NCBI RefSeq assembly: GCF_038784515.1
Contig: NZ_CP152376.1
Location: 682,001 to 746,000, forward strand
Length of the DNA: 64,000 nucleotides
Origin: Rhodoferax sp. GW822-FHT02A01
GTDB taxonomy: Bacteria > Pseudomonadota > Gammaproteobacteria > Burkholderiales > Burkholderiaceae_C
Direction: 5' to 3'
A program made the position numbers and the translations under genes. Below are positions 8,229 to 16,146 of this stretch, one piece after another; within the stretch, counting starts at the first letter, position 1, and each line of letters begins with the position of its first letter. The notes beneath the pieces were generated by a model, which did not search any database, was not told where the DNA came from, and saw nothing but the letters and a program-made list of their open reading frames with translations.

Positions 8229-8349
8229 CAAGACCACATACTGCCAGGGCCTGCCGGACAGGCGTTTCAACACTTTGGGCATGCACGCTATCATCGCTCC
8301 AGACTAAAAGAGTGGCGACACTCCAAAAACGCTGGATCGGAGGTGGTGT

Positions 8350-8568
8350 ATGGACTTTTTTCGCAAAGCTCCCAAGAAGATCATTGATCCTCTGGAGCCG
8401 ATTCCCGTTGGCGAAGTACAGGAGTCGGACTGGGCCGAATGGGAAGACTCGGTAGCCTTCCAGGACAGCCTGATAGGCGGTTTCCCAGACACCACCAAGC
8501 AGCCGCTGACTCCCGAAACCGAAGACATGCTGGACATCTTCGCCAACGTGAAGAAGAAGGACTCCTAG
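8350..8568 (+). CDS. Small acidic unknown protein C of the Trp-motif array
   Basis: 72 residues with a strong ribosome site (GGAGGTG) before ATG 8350. The N-terminus MDFFRKAPKK echoes the FF-x2-G/A-K start of protein A. Residues 17-39 carry PIPVGEVQESDWAEWEDSVAFQD, giving the clearest copy of the shared W28-x2-W31-x-D-S-V-x2-Q-D motif. The C-terminus is a short charged helix ending KKKDS. The 121-bp gap from protein B suggests it may also have its own promoter. It ends in a GC hairpin against the convergent ferritin-like gene. No family is recognised. Confidence 0.65.
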   Translation: MDFFRKAPKKIIDPLEPIPVGEVQESDWAEWEDSVAFQDSLIGGFPDTTKQPLTPETEDMLDIFANVKKKDS

Positions 8569-8583
8569 GCGGGCTCTCCCGCC
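8568..8583. terminator. GC-rich hairpin between convergent genes
   Basis: GGCGGG and CCCGCC are separated by a CTCT loop in the 21-bp gap between the third small gene (stop 8568) and the ferritin-like gene (stop 8590). It probably serves as a bidirectional terminator or 3' mRNA stabiliser. There is no T-run, so intrinsic termination is uncertain. Confidence 0.5.
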
Positions 8584-8589
8584 CTCACT

Positions 8590-9069
8590 TCAATCCTGCG
8601 TGGGTAGTCTGGCACCCGCCAGATGCAACTGAATCCAGCGCTTGAGTTCAGCCACGTGCTCGGCCTCCTCATCCACAAATTCCTTGGCTAATACGCGGAT
8701 CTCCGGGTCCTGTGTGGCCTCCAGCACGCTGCTGTAGAAGTTGAGGCCAGCCGTTTCGGCGTCCAGCGCCACCTGCAGCGCCTGCTCGATGCCGATGAAC
8801 GGGTCCGCCGCCCAGATAGCTGCGGCTTCCGGGCTCTCGATATCGGGCCAGCGGAAGTCACTGCTCTGCAGCACCGGCAGATCGCGATAGCCCGAACGCG
8901 CACGCGCATCGCCCAGATGCAGCAGGGAGTAGTCCGCCAGACGCCGGAACAGCTTGCCGACATCCCGGTTGCCGGCGGTCATCATGGCATCGGCCAGTTG
9001 ACCGAAACGCAATGCAGCCTCGCTCTCCAGCTGGATGGTGTGGGCCAGAAATTCTTCAACGCTGTTCAT
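8590..9069 (-). CDS. Ferritin-like/rubrerythrin-type diiron protein in nif operon
   Basis: 159 residues, predicted all-helical. Helix 1 has QLESEAALRFGQLADAM (Glu ligand candidate), a later helix has ALDAETAGLNFYSSVLEAT and the last has KEFVDEEAEHVAELKRWI. The last matches the E-x2-H ligand pattern of ferritin-like proteins. The second helix (LADYSLLHLGDAR) keeps a His but lacks the usual paired Glu, so a full diiron site is not certain. There are no rubredoxin-type cysteines. It is the last gene of the nifHDK-FeSII series, 12 bp after the 118-aa gene. Peroxide or oxygen scavenging, or iron handling near nitrogenase, is inferred from fold and place. Confidence 0.75.
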   Translation of the reverse strand: MNSVEEFLAHTIQLESEAALRFGQLADAMMTAGNRDVGKLFRRLADYSLLHLGDARARSGYRDLPVLQSSDFRWPDIESPEAAAIWAADPFIGIEQALQVALDAETAGLNFYSSVLEATQDPEIRVLAKEFVDEEAEHVAELKRWIQLHLAGARLPTQD

Positions 9070-9081
9070 GGTGTTCCTTGT

Positions 9082-9438
9082 TCAAAACCCGATCTCAAAC
9101 CACACCGGTTCCTGCTTGCGCAACTTGGCAATCAGCTCCAGCGTGGCCGGCACCAGCGACTGGATGCCATACCAGACCTCCGCACGGCGCGGCTGGCCGT
9201 CCTCTTCCAGCAACTTCTGCAGGCAGGCCCAGCCGTGCCAGTCCACCTGCACCAGGCGATCCCGCAAGGGTTGGGGCAGATGCGCCAGCGTCTGGGCCAT
9301 CACCAGCAGATAACTCTCCACCCGCTCCAGCGTGTTGGGACTGGCAAACAGCTCCACTTCGCTCTGCATATGGGTCAGCAACACCGCCATGCTGTGGGCG
9401 CTGCCCTTGAGGATGTCGTATTGCATGCGCGTCAGCAT
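9082..9438 (-). CDS. Unknown nif-operon protein, all-helical (118 aa)
   Basis: 118 residues from ATG 9438 (a second Met four codons later is possible). It is all-helical and Leu-rich, with VDWHGWACLQKLLEEDGQ and AEVWYGIQSLVPATLELIAKL in the second half. The W/VW spacing is faintly like the end of HEPN/DUF86 proteins, but the RNase R-x4-6-H motif is absent, so no function is assigned. It sits 13 bp after the 83-aa gene and 12 bp before the ferritin-like gene in a tight minus-strand operon following nifK. That packing is the best evidence that it is real and nitrogenase-related. Confidence 0.7.
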   Translation of the reverse strand: MLTRMQYDILKGSAHSMAVLLTHMQSEVELFASPNTLERVESYLLVMAQTLAHLPQPLRDRLVQVDWHGWACLQKLLEEDGQPRRAEVWYGIQSLVPATLELIAKLRKQEPVWFEIGF

Positions 9439-9451
9439 GTCAGCCCCCGGC

Positions 9452-9703
9452 TCAATCGTCCGTCAGCACATCGAGAGCCACCAGTTGCTCATGTAGCGCA
9501 TGGCGCGCGCGCCACATGGACTTGTCGGCAATGAGCGGGTCCCGTCCTTCAAAAGCTGCGATGGCCTCGGCCTCGTCCCAGTACACATAGCGCTCACGCT
9601 CCGGGCTGCCCAGGGTTTGCATCTTGTTGGCAAAGTCCTGCTTGTCATAGGCGAACCAGGCCTGTGGATAGCCCTTGGCGGGAAGCTCTATGACGTAGAT
9701 CAC
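9452..9703 (-). CDS. Unknown small nif-operon protein (83 aa)
   Basis: 83 residues with a GTG start at 9703. The GGAG before it overlaps the end of the preceding gene, whose stop lies only 3 bp away, so the two are translationally coupled. The sequence is aromatic-rich (GYPQAWFAYDKQDFANKM, RYVYWDEAEAI) and acidic at the C-terminus. It has no cysteines, signal or membrane segment. No family is recognised. Its position between FeSII-like and ferritin-like genes suggests a role in nitrogenase function or protection. Confidence 0.65.
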   Translation of the reverse strand: MIYVIELPAKGYPQAWFAYDKQDFANKMQTLGSPERERYVYWDEAEAIAAFEGRDPLIADKSMWRARHALHEQLVALDVLTDD

Positions 9704-9706
9704 GGC

Positions 9707-10024
9707 CTACTCCACGCCATCCGCATGGGCCTTGGCCCAGACCGCGTGGCGCAGTCTCTGGGTGATGCCCGCCGGGCTGGCATCAAACTGGCGCTGCGCT
9801 TCGGACAAGGCCCCCTGCACCGCGGCCGCTTCAGCCAAGGTAAAGGGCAAACGCCCGCCTGCATGCGTGGCACCCGGTACGGCCCGGGCAATGGCCTGGC
9901 GGTTGGGGTGCTCCTCCATGGGGATCAGGCTGTCGGCTTCGCGCACACCGTTCAGGCAGATCCAGCCGTCTATGACTTCCACCTTGCGTCCGTCCGATGT
10001 CGTCCTGATAAAGGTAGTGCCCAT
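9707..10024 (-). CDS. Unknown small nif-operon protein (105 aa)
   Basis: 105 residues from ATG 10024, chosen for the GGAGG ribosome site 6 bp upstream rather than the Met seven codons earlier. It opens with a beta-rich segment (TFIRTTSDGRKVEVIDGWICLNGVREADSL) and ends in a long helical region. No known domain or metal-binding motif is evident; one Cys is present. It follows the FeSII-like gene by 28 bp and precedes the 83-aa gene by 3 bp on the same strand. Function is unknown. Confidence 0.65.
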   Translation of the reverse strand: MGTTFIRTTSDGRKVEVIDGWICLNGVREADSLIPMEEHPNRQAIARAVPGATHAGGRLPFTLAEAAAVQGALSEAQRQFDASPAGITQRLRHAVWAKAHADGVE

Positions 10025-10052
10025 GGAAAAGCCTCCGTTGCGCAATGCGCTC

Positions 10053-10400
10053 TCAGAAATTCACGACGATGTCTTCATCACGCACCACCATCTGGCAAGC
10101 CAGGCGCCAGGGTGGCGGCAAGTCCTTGGTTTCGGCGTCACTGATTTGCTGCGCCGTGATCTTGCCGGCCAGCTTCAGAACTGTCTTCTCTTTTTCCGTC
10201 AGCGCCACACCGATAGGCGTGTTGCCCGACAGCACGGAAACCCGCACCTGGCAGGAACCGCATTCGCCGTTCTCGCACTCCGAGTCCAACGGAATATTGT
10301 GGGCCTTGGCCGTAGCCAGCAAGGTCTTGGTGTCACCTGCCACGGCATAGACCGTGACATCTTTCTTCAGGCGCGGCGAGCTGAAAGTTACGTTGGCCAT
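10053..10400 (-). CDS. FeSII (Shethna)-like [2Fe-2S] ferredoxin
   Basis: 115 residues with plant-type [2Fe-2S] ligands C42-x4-C47-x2-C50 (ECENGECGSC) and C102 in RLACQMVVRDED. The start FSSP, the AVAG motif, LTEKEKTVLKLAGK and DLPPPWRLACQ closely resemble what I recall of Azotobacter Shethna protein II. That protein binds nitrogenase and shields it from oxygen by conformational protection. By that resemblance the same role is proposed; a plain electron-carrier ferredoxin is the alternative. It follows nifK after a 194-bp hairpin-filled gap and heads a five-gene series of small proteins. Length is close to FeSII (about 120 residues). Confidence 0.85.
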   Translation of the reverse strand: MANVTFSSPRLKKDVTVYAVAGDTKTLLATAKAHNIPLDSECENGECGSCQVRVSVLSGNTPIGVALTEKEKTVLKLAGKITAQQISDAETKDLPPPWRLACQMVVRDEDIVVNF

Positions 10401-10429
10401 ATGTTTCTCGATAGTTCAAAGCAGTTATC

Positions 10430-10475
10430 AGTCAACAAGCCGTGGCGAAGCGAAGCGAGCCGCAGCGAGTTGACT
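10430..10475. repeat. Inverted repeat between nifK and FeSII-like gene
   Basis: AGTCAAC (10430-10436) pairs with GTTGACT (10469-10475) around a purine-rich spacer containing repeats of GCGAAGCGA/GCGAGCCGCAGCGA. It abuts the larger hairpin element that ends at the nifK stop and probably belongs to the same mobile-type intergenic repeat. Confidence 0.5.
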
Positions 10476-10598
10476 GAGGTGCTGCAGCCGCCGTAGCGAG
10501 CGGGTCGAGGTTGCGTTGAAGCCCACAGCCGTACACCCGTACGGCGAGGACTGCAAACGCAAGATCGGCCCGCGCAGTAGGCGGATGCAGTGCCTCAG
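10474..10598. repeat. Large imperfect hairpin element overlapping the nifK stop
   Basis: A 125-bp element folds on itself. The left arm begins CTGAGGTGCTGCAGCCGCC and the reverse complement of the right arm begins CTGAGGCACTGCATCCGCC. Both continue in parallel through GCGGG and TTGCGTT to a central perfect stem GCCGTAC-ACCC-GTACGGC. The right end covers the nifK stop codon (10595-10597). It resembles REP/BIME-like intergenic repeats. It could attenuate or stabilise mRNA between nifHDK and the downstream small genes, giving high nifHDK and lower distal expression. Confidence 0.75.
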
Positions 10599-12151
10599 CG
10601 AATGATGTCGTAGGAGTAGTCGGTCTTTGCGATTTCCATGGTGTTGCCATCGAGTGCTTCAAAGAACTCGTCGAGCAACATCACCAGAACGCGCATCGCG
10701 CCGTCATAGCCCCAGGTGGCGTAGCGGTGGTAGTGGTGGCGATCGAAGATCGGGAACACCATGCGCACCAGCGGTGTCTTGGTGTCACGTTCCAGGAACT
10801 TGCCGTAGGTGTTGCCGATCATGAAGTCCACCGGCTCAGTGAACAGCAGGGAACGCAGATGCCACAGGTCGCGCTTGGGGTAGGCCTTGCAGCCCGCACC
10901 GTAGGGCGAGGAGTCAAACAGCGCCTGCATCTTGTCTGCCCAGGTTTCGGTGCCATTGGTGGACAGCACATGGGACGGTTCTGCACCGAGCTCCATCAGG
11001 AAGGCTGCATAACCCAGCATCTGGTCGGGGTCGCCATACAGGGCATAGCGCTTGCCGTGCAAGTGGGCCTGGCTGTCTGCCATGGCGTCCACCAGTTCGC
11101 CGCGTTCCTTTTCCAGCTGGGCCGGAATGGGCTTGCCGGTCAGGCGCGAGATTTCCATGAGGAACTTATCGGTGCCAGCCACACCCATGGGGGCGTTGAG
11201 CACCACGACTTCCTGGCCGTGCTCGGCGATGAACTTGCTGGTCTTTTCGCAGCAGTATTCCTGGAACACGATGGTTGCCTTGGCGTGCAGGGCGGCAATC
11301 ACTTCTTCCTTGGTCGTGCCACCGGCGTACATGCGGAACTCGCCATCGGTCGGTGTGTTCCAGTTGCCGGACGGGTCGCAGATGATGTTGACCTTGACCC
11401 CAAACAGATCGAATATGCGGCGGATTTCCTTCATGTTGCCGACGACGAAGCCGTCAAAGCCACCAATGAAGTTGATGCTGTCATCGGGCACGCGCACCAG
11501 CGGTTCGGTGGTCTTGGCCTTGCCGTCCCAGAAGTGGCGCAGCACACCCAGAAGCGCATTGTCGTAACCGGTGATGTGGCTGCCCACAAAAGCGGGGGTG
11601 TGGGCAAAGGGCACGTCGAACTCTTCGGGAATGCTGCCCTTTTGCTTGCTGGTCTTGATGAAGGCGTCCACGTCGTCGCCAATGACTTCGGCCATGCAGG
11701 TGGTGGAGACGGCAATCATGTCGGGCTTGTACAGGCTGTAGGCGTTGGCCAGGCCGTCGACCATGTTGTTGAGGCCACCGAACACGGCTGCATCTTCCGT
11801 CATGGACGATGACACGCAGGAGGTGGGTTCCTTGAAATGGCGCGAGAAGTGCGAGCGGTAATAGGCCACGCAGCCCTGGCTGCCGTGCACAAAACTCAGG
11901 GTCTTGGCAAAGCCGTTGGCCACGTACACGGCGCCCAGCGGCTGGCAGGCCTTGGCCGGGTTCACAGTGAGGGAATCACGGGCAAAGTTTTTTTGCTTGT
12001 AGTCCTCGGTCTTGGTCCACTCGACGACAGACTTGATCTTGTCATCGGAGTGGTTGAATTCGAACTCCTTCTTGTCGGCGAGCATCTTCTGGTACTCGGG
12101 CTCACGAAACAGCATTTCGTGGTCAATGACTTTGTCAGCAGATTGAGACAT
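10595..12151 (-). CDS. nifK: Nitrogenase MoFe protein beta subunit
   Basis: 518 residues from ATG 12151 ([10 protein letters not shown]), with GGAGCC upstream; a Met four codons earlier is less likely. P-cluster ligand contexts are all present: [34 protein letters not shown] and [12 protein letters not shown]. It forms the alpha2beta2 MoFe protein with NifD and carries half of each P-cluster. It follows nifD by 39 bp. Length matches long NifK types. The stop codon is inside the hairpin repeat element. Confidence 0.97.
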   Translation of the reverse strand: MSQSADKVIDHEMLFREPEYQKMLADKKEFEFNHSDDKIKSVVEWTKTEDYKQKNFARDSLTVNPAKACQPLGAVYVANGFAKTLSFVHGSQGCVAYYRSHFSRHFKEPTSCVSSSMTEDAAVFGGLNNMVDGLANAYSLYKPDMIAVSTTCMAEVIGDDVDAFIKTSKQKGSIPEEFDVPFAHTPAFVGSHITGYDNALLGVLRHFWDGKAKTTEPLVRVPDDSINFIGGFDGFVVGNMKEIRRIFDLFGVKVNIICDPSGNWNTPTDGEFRMYAGGTTKEEVIAALHAKATIVFQEYCCEKTSKFIAEHGQEVVVLNAPMGVAGTDKFLMEISRLTGKPIPAQLEKERGELVDAMADSQAHLHGKRYALYGDPDQMLGYAAFLMELGAEPSHVLSTNGTETWADKMQALFDSSPYGAGCKAYPKRDLWHLRSLLFTEPVDFMIGNTYGKFLERDTKTPLVRMVFPIFDRHHYHRYATWGYDGAMRVLVMLLDEFFEALDGNTMEIAKTDYSYDIIR

Positions 12152-12190
12152 GGCTGGCTCCAATAGATAAGTGAATCGGTGGTATGCGGA

Positions 12191-13648
12191 TCAGGACTTC
12201 CAAGGGGCCTTGGTCAGTCCCCAGATGGGCGAGCTGATCGCCATGTCCATGTCACGGGCGAAGATGGCAAAGCCGTCGTAGCCGTGGTAGGGGCCGGAAT
12301 AGTCCCAGCTGTGCATCTGGCGGAAAGGAACGCCCATCTTCTGGAACACATACTTTTCCTTGATGCCGGAGCCCACCAGGTCGGGCTTGACCTTGTCGAC
12401 GAAGTGTTCAAACTCGTAGCCGGTCACGTCGTCATAGATCAGCGTGGCGTCCTTGATGTAGTGGGTGGTGCGCTGGTAGTCGTCGTTGTGGCCGAACTCG
12501 TAGCCGGTACCGACCACGACCATGCCCAGGTCCTCGTAAGCGCCGATGACGTGACGGGGGCGCAGGCCACCGATGTACAGCATCACGGTCTTGCCTTCCA
12601 GACGGGGCTTGAACTTGTCGATCACGGCCTGCATCAGAGGCTTGTACTTGGCGATCACTTCTTCGGCCTTGGCCTTGATGGTGTCGTCAAAGTGGCTGGC
12701 GATTTCGCGCAGGCTCTTCTCGATCATGGTGGGGCCGAAGAAGTTGTATTCGACCCATGGCACGCCATACTTTTCTTCCATGTGGCGGCTGATGTAGTTC
12801 ATCGAGCGGTAGCAGTGCAGCACGTTGAGCTTGGCCTTGGGCGTGTTCTCGATTTCGGCAATAGTGCCGTCACCGGACCACTGGGCGATGACGCGCAAGC
12901 CCATTTCTTCCAACAGGATGCGGCTGGACCATGCATCGCCACCGATGTTGTAGTCACCGATGATGGCCACGTCATAGGGGGTGGAAACAAACTCGGGGCG
13001 CTTGTTGGGATCGGTACGGTCAAACACCCAGTCACGGATAGCGTCGTTGGCCAGGTGGTGACCCAGCGACTGGCTCACGCCGCGAAAACCCTCGCAACGC
13101 ACCGGCACAATGGTCTTGCCTTCGTATTCCTTGCTCTTCTTCTTGGAGACGGCTTCGATGTCGTCACCAATCAGACCGATGGGGCACTCGGACTGGATGG
13201 AGATGCCCTTGTTCAAGGGGAACAGGTCCTGGATCTCGTCGATGATCTTGTCGAGCTTCTTGTCACCACCGAACACAATGTCCTTCTCCTGGAAGTCGGA
13301 GGTGAACTGCATGGTCACAAAGGTGTCGATACCGGTGGTACCGATGTAATAGTTGCGGCGAGCCGCCCAACTGTATTGGCCGCAGCCCACGGGGCCATGG
13401 CTGATGTGCACCATGTCCTTGATCGGTCCCCACACCACGCCCTTGGAGCCAGCGTAGGCGCAACCGCGAATGGTCATCACACCAGGCAAGGACTTGATGT
13501 TGGACTTCACGCCGCAATCGGGCTTGCCCTCTTCAAACGTACCCAGGTGCTTGGCACGGCGCTTGGCCATCTTTTCGGGATAGGCCTTCAGCACTTCATC
13601 AATCAGGGCCTTGTTGCTGGCCTTGCGCTCTTCAACGGTGGCGGTCAT
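12191..13648 (-). CDS. nifD: Nitrogenase MoFe protein alpha subunit
   Basis: 485 residues from ATG 13648 ([10 protein letters not shown]), preceded by GGAG; the frame extends 13 codons upstream without a ribosome site. P-cluster cysteines are seen in [18 protein letters not shown] and [11 protein letters not shown]. The FeMo-cofactor ligands are the Cys in [14 protein letters not shown] and the His in [15 protein letters not shown]. This marks a conventional molybdenum nitrogenase, not a vanadium or iron-only type. It is separated from nifH by 166 bp containing a strong palindromic repeat. Confidence 0.98.
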   Translation of the reverse strand: MTATVEERKASNKALIDEVLKAYPEKMAKRRAKHLGTFEEGKPDCGVKSNIKSLPGVMTIRGCAYAGSKGVVWGPIKDMVHISHGPVGCGQYSWAARRNYYIGTTGIDTFVTMQFTSDFQEKDIVFGGDKKLDKIIDEIQDLFPLNKGISIQSECPIGLIGDDIEAVSKKKSKEYEGKTIVPVRCEGFRGVSQSLGHHLANDAIRDWVFDRTDPNKRPEFVSTPYDVAIIGDYNIGGDAWSSRILLEEMGLRVIAQWSGDGTIAEIENTPKAKLNVLHCYRSMNYISRHMEEKYGVPWVEYNFFGPTMIEKSLREIASHFDDTIKAKAEEVIAKYKPLMQAVIDKFKPRLEGKTVMLYIGGLRPRHVIGAYEDLGMVVVGTGYEFGHNDDYQRTTHYIKDATLIYDDVTGYEFEHFVDKVKPDLVGSGIKEKYVFQKMGVPFRQMHSWDYSGPYHGYDGFAIFARDMDMAISSPIWGLTKAPWKS

Positions 13649-13703
13649 GTGGAAACTCCAGTAAAAAATGAATGGGTTGCTATACACACTGCGCTGCGTT
13701 CAC

Positions 13704-13773
13704 GCGCGCCCCCTTCAGGGGCCCCGCGGATCTGGCTTTGCCAGTCCGCAGGGAGCGCCCCCTTGAGGGGGGA
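13704..13773. repeat. Nested palindromic repeat between nifH and nifD
   Basis: The core hairpin CCCCGCGGATCTGGC-TTT-GCCAGTCCGCAGGG (13722-13753) is flanked by two self-complementary blocks, CCCCTTCAGGGG and CCCCCTTGAGGGGG. The same C-run/G-run style recurs at 56181-56228. This is an intergenic repeat of the kind common in Comamonadaceae, here placed inside the nifHDK transcription unit, where it may stabilise the abundant nifH message or lower nifDK expression. Confidence 0.8.
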
Positions 13774-13814
13774 GGCGGCTACACGCGGTGAGCAAGCAAC
13801 GGGGGTGCTTCTGT

Positions 13815-14708
<894 letters not shown>

Positions 14709-14824
14709 TCAGTAAGGTTGTAAAACAAGGTTGCGTAGCCGCGACCATGTCAGCCTGACGTGCCTGTAAGTCTTGTTATTGGGGTCACGGTTCGGCCGGA
14801 CTTTTGTCCGCGCAGTCCCCTCAT

Positions 14825-14840
14825 TGCACCTTCCGTGCCA
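14825..14840 (-). promoter_or_regulatory. Sigma-54 (-24/-12) promoter of nifH
   Basis: Minus-strand TGGCACGGAAGGTGCA matches TGGCACG-N4-TTGCA with one change (G for T at the first base of the -12 box). The predicted transcription start is near 14815, giving a leader of about 119 nt before nifH. The NifA site at 14935-14950 is centred about 127 bp upstream. Confidence 0.88.
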
Positions 14841-14934
14841 TGCTTTTCAAGCGCATTGCAAACGCCCTTTCAAACCACTTCTTCAGAGGGAAAAACGTGT
14901 TTTTCGAGGGCCATGACATCCATCAACCCGGCTT

Positions 14935-14950
14935 TGTTCATTTCCCTACA
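14935..14950. promoter_or_regulatory. NifA upstream activator site shared by divergent promoters
   Basis: TGTTCATTTCCCTACA is a perfect TGT-N10-ACA. It is the only perfect copy in 14709-15071. Its centre is about 127 bp from the predicted start of both nifH (near 14815) and the haemoglobin operon (near 15069), a normal distance for NifA in each direction. Confidence 0.85.
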
Positions 14951-15043
14951 AAACGGGTTTGGATGTCGCAAATATTCCGTTGGCGCACGACGCGGGGCGC
15001 CATTTGTGTAGGGTTTGCAGGGTGCTGTATTGCATTTGCGGGT

Positions 15044-15059
15044 TGGTACGGTCATTGCT
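15044..15059 (+). promoter_or_regulatory. Sigma-54 (-24/-12) promoter of haemoglobin-draTG operon
   Basis: TGGTACGGTCATTGCT matches TGGCACG-N4-TTGCT with one mismatch (T for C). The -12 GC is at 15057-15058, so transcription would start near 15069, only about 2 nt before the first ATG (15071). This suggests a leaderless or nearly leaderless transcript. Confidence 0.75.
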
Positions 15060-15070
15060 GATATAGCGGC

Positions 15071-15523
15071 ATGAATCCCCAGCCCATCACCGCCGCACAG
15101 CCGACTTCCAGGCACTTCGACCTGTTGGGCGGGGAAGCCGTCGTGGTGAAACTGGTGGATGCCTTCTACCGGCATATGGACGCACGTAGCGACGCGCGCG
15201 GCATACGTGCCATGCATGCGCATGACTTGACTTCGACCAAGACGGTACTCGTGCGCTACCTGTGCGAGTGGCTGGGTGGCCCGCAGACCTACAGCGAGCG
15301 CCATGGCCATCCGCGCTTGCGCATGCGCCATGGCGGCTTTGCCATTGGCGTGGCCGAACGCGACGCCTGGCTGGCCTGCATGGACGCCGCCCTGACGGAC
15401 ATCGGTGCGGACCCTGGCCTGCACCAGACGCTGATGACTTCCTTTTTCAAGACGGCCGACTGGATGCGAAACACCGGCCCCCATCCCGCAACCATCGCAA
15501 CCACAACCAAGGACTCTTCATGA
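15071..15523 (+). CDS. Truncated haemoglobin (group II type)
   Basis: 150 residues. The globin core reads FDLLGGEAVVVKLVDAFYRHM, then RAMHAHDL, then YLCEWLGGPQTYSERHGHPRLRMRH. It includes the proximal His region (RHGGFAIG) and the Trp of RDAWLACMDAAL, the usual group II truncated-haemoglobin pattern. Such proteins bind O2 or NO in the cytoplasm. No Shine-Dalgarno precedes the ATG, and the predicted transcription start almost coincides with it. The stop overlaps the next gene (ATGA). Sigma-54/NifA-type control divergent from nifH suggests a role in oxygen or NO handling during nitrogen fixation. Confidence 0.9.
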   Translation: MNPQPITAAQPTSRHFDLLGGEAVVVKLVDAFYRHMDARSDARGIRAMHAHDLTSTKTVLVRYLCEWLGGPQTYSERHGHPRLRMRHGGFAIGVAERDAWLACMDAALTDIGADPGLHQTLMTSFFKTADWMRNTGPHPATIATTTKDSS

Positions 15524-16128
15524 CCGCAACCCTCGCCCTCAAACCCACTGACGACACCGCGCTCGCTCCTCTGGAAAATGAAGGTCGCCTGCTCAACCCC
15601 CTGCTCAAGGCCGCCACCAGCAAACCCGGTCGCGTGGGTTTTCGCGGTGAACTGGCGCTGCGCTTTGCCCCCAAGCTGGCCGACGAAGCGCGTCCGCCCG
15701 AACTGCTGTGCGCACAGGCCATGGCCATTGCCAATGTGGGCGAGAAACACCTGCCCTTCTTTGCCGGCTACCTGCTGAGCTTTGAATACCTCAAGGACGT
15801 GGCCGAAACACTGGGCGACTCCTTGAGCGCCGGTGGCAAGTACTTTCTGTTCTGCAACAACATCGACCTGTCCAAGAAGTACCAGGTGCCATACAAGGGC
15901 GCCCTGTTCTATGTGCTGCCCATCGACGAGTCCACCGTCTACAACGAGCTGCTGGACCTGTTCTACCTGGAAAAGAACGACCTGAAGAAGAAGGACACCG
16001 CGGGCAAGCTCGACGCCATTGCCGACGCCGCGCTCAAGTTCGACATCACGTTTGACACCATCACCTACGCAGAAGGCCTGGAGCTGATGGGCCCGGTGCG
16101 CAACCCCAACGAAAACCGCCCGGTCTGA
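15520..16128 (+). CDS. Unknown protein in haemoglobin-draTG operon (202 aa)
   Basis: 202 residues, start codon overlapping the haemoglobin stop (ATGA), so translationally coupled. No known domain is recognised. It has a mixed alpha/beta look: a basic N-terminal half (KPGRVGFRGELALRFAPKLADE), a central hydrophobic part (HLPFFAGYLLSFEYLKDVAETLG) too polar to be a firm membrane anchor, then KYFLFCNNIDLSKKYQVPYKG and a Lys-rich helix (YLEKNDLKKKD). There is a single Cys and no nucleotide-binding loop. It lies 18 bp before draT. A role in nitrogenase switch-off or oxygen protection is inferred only from context. Confidence 0.75.
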   Translation: MTATLALKPTDDTALAPLENEGRLLNPLLKAATSKPGRVGFRGELALRFAPKLADEARPPELLCAQAMAIANVGEKHLPFFAGYLLSFEYLKDVAETLGDSLSAGGKYFLFCNNIDLSKKYQVPYKGALFYVLPIDESTVYNELLDLFYLEKNDLKKKDTAGKLDAIADAALKFDITFDTITYAEGLELMGPVRNPNENRPV

Positions 16129-16146
16129 GGCGCTGCCCGGCCTGCC

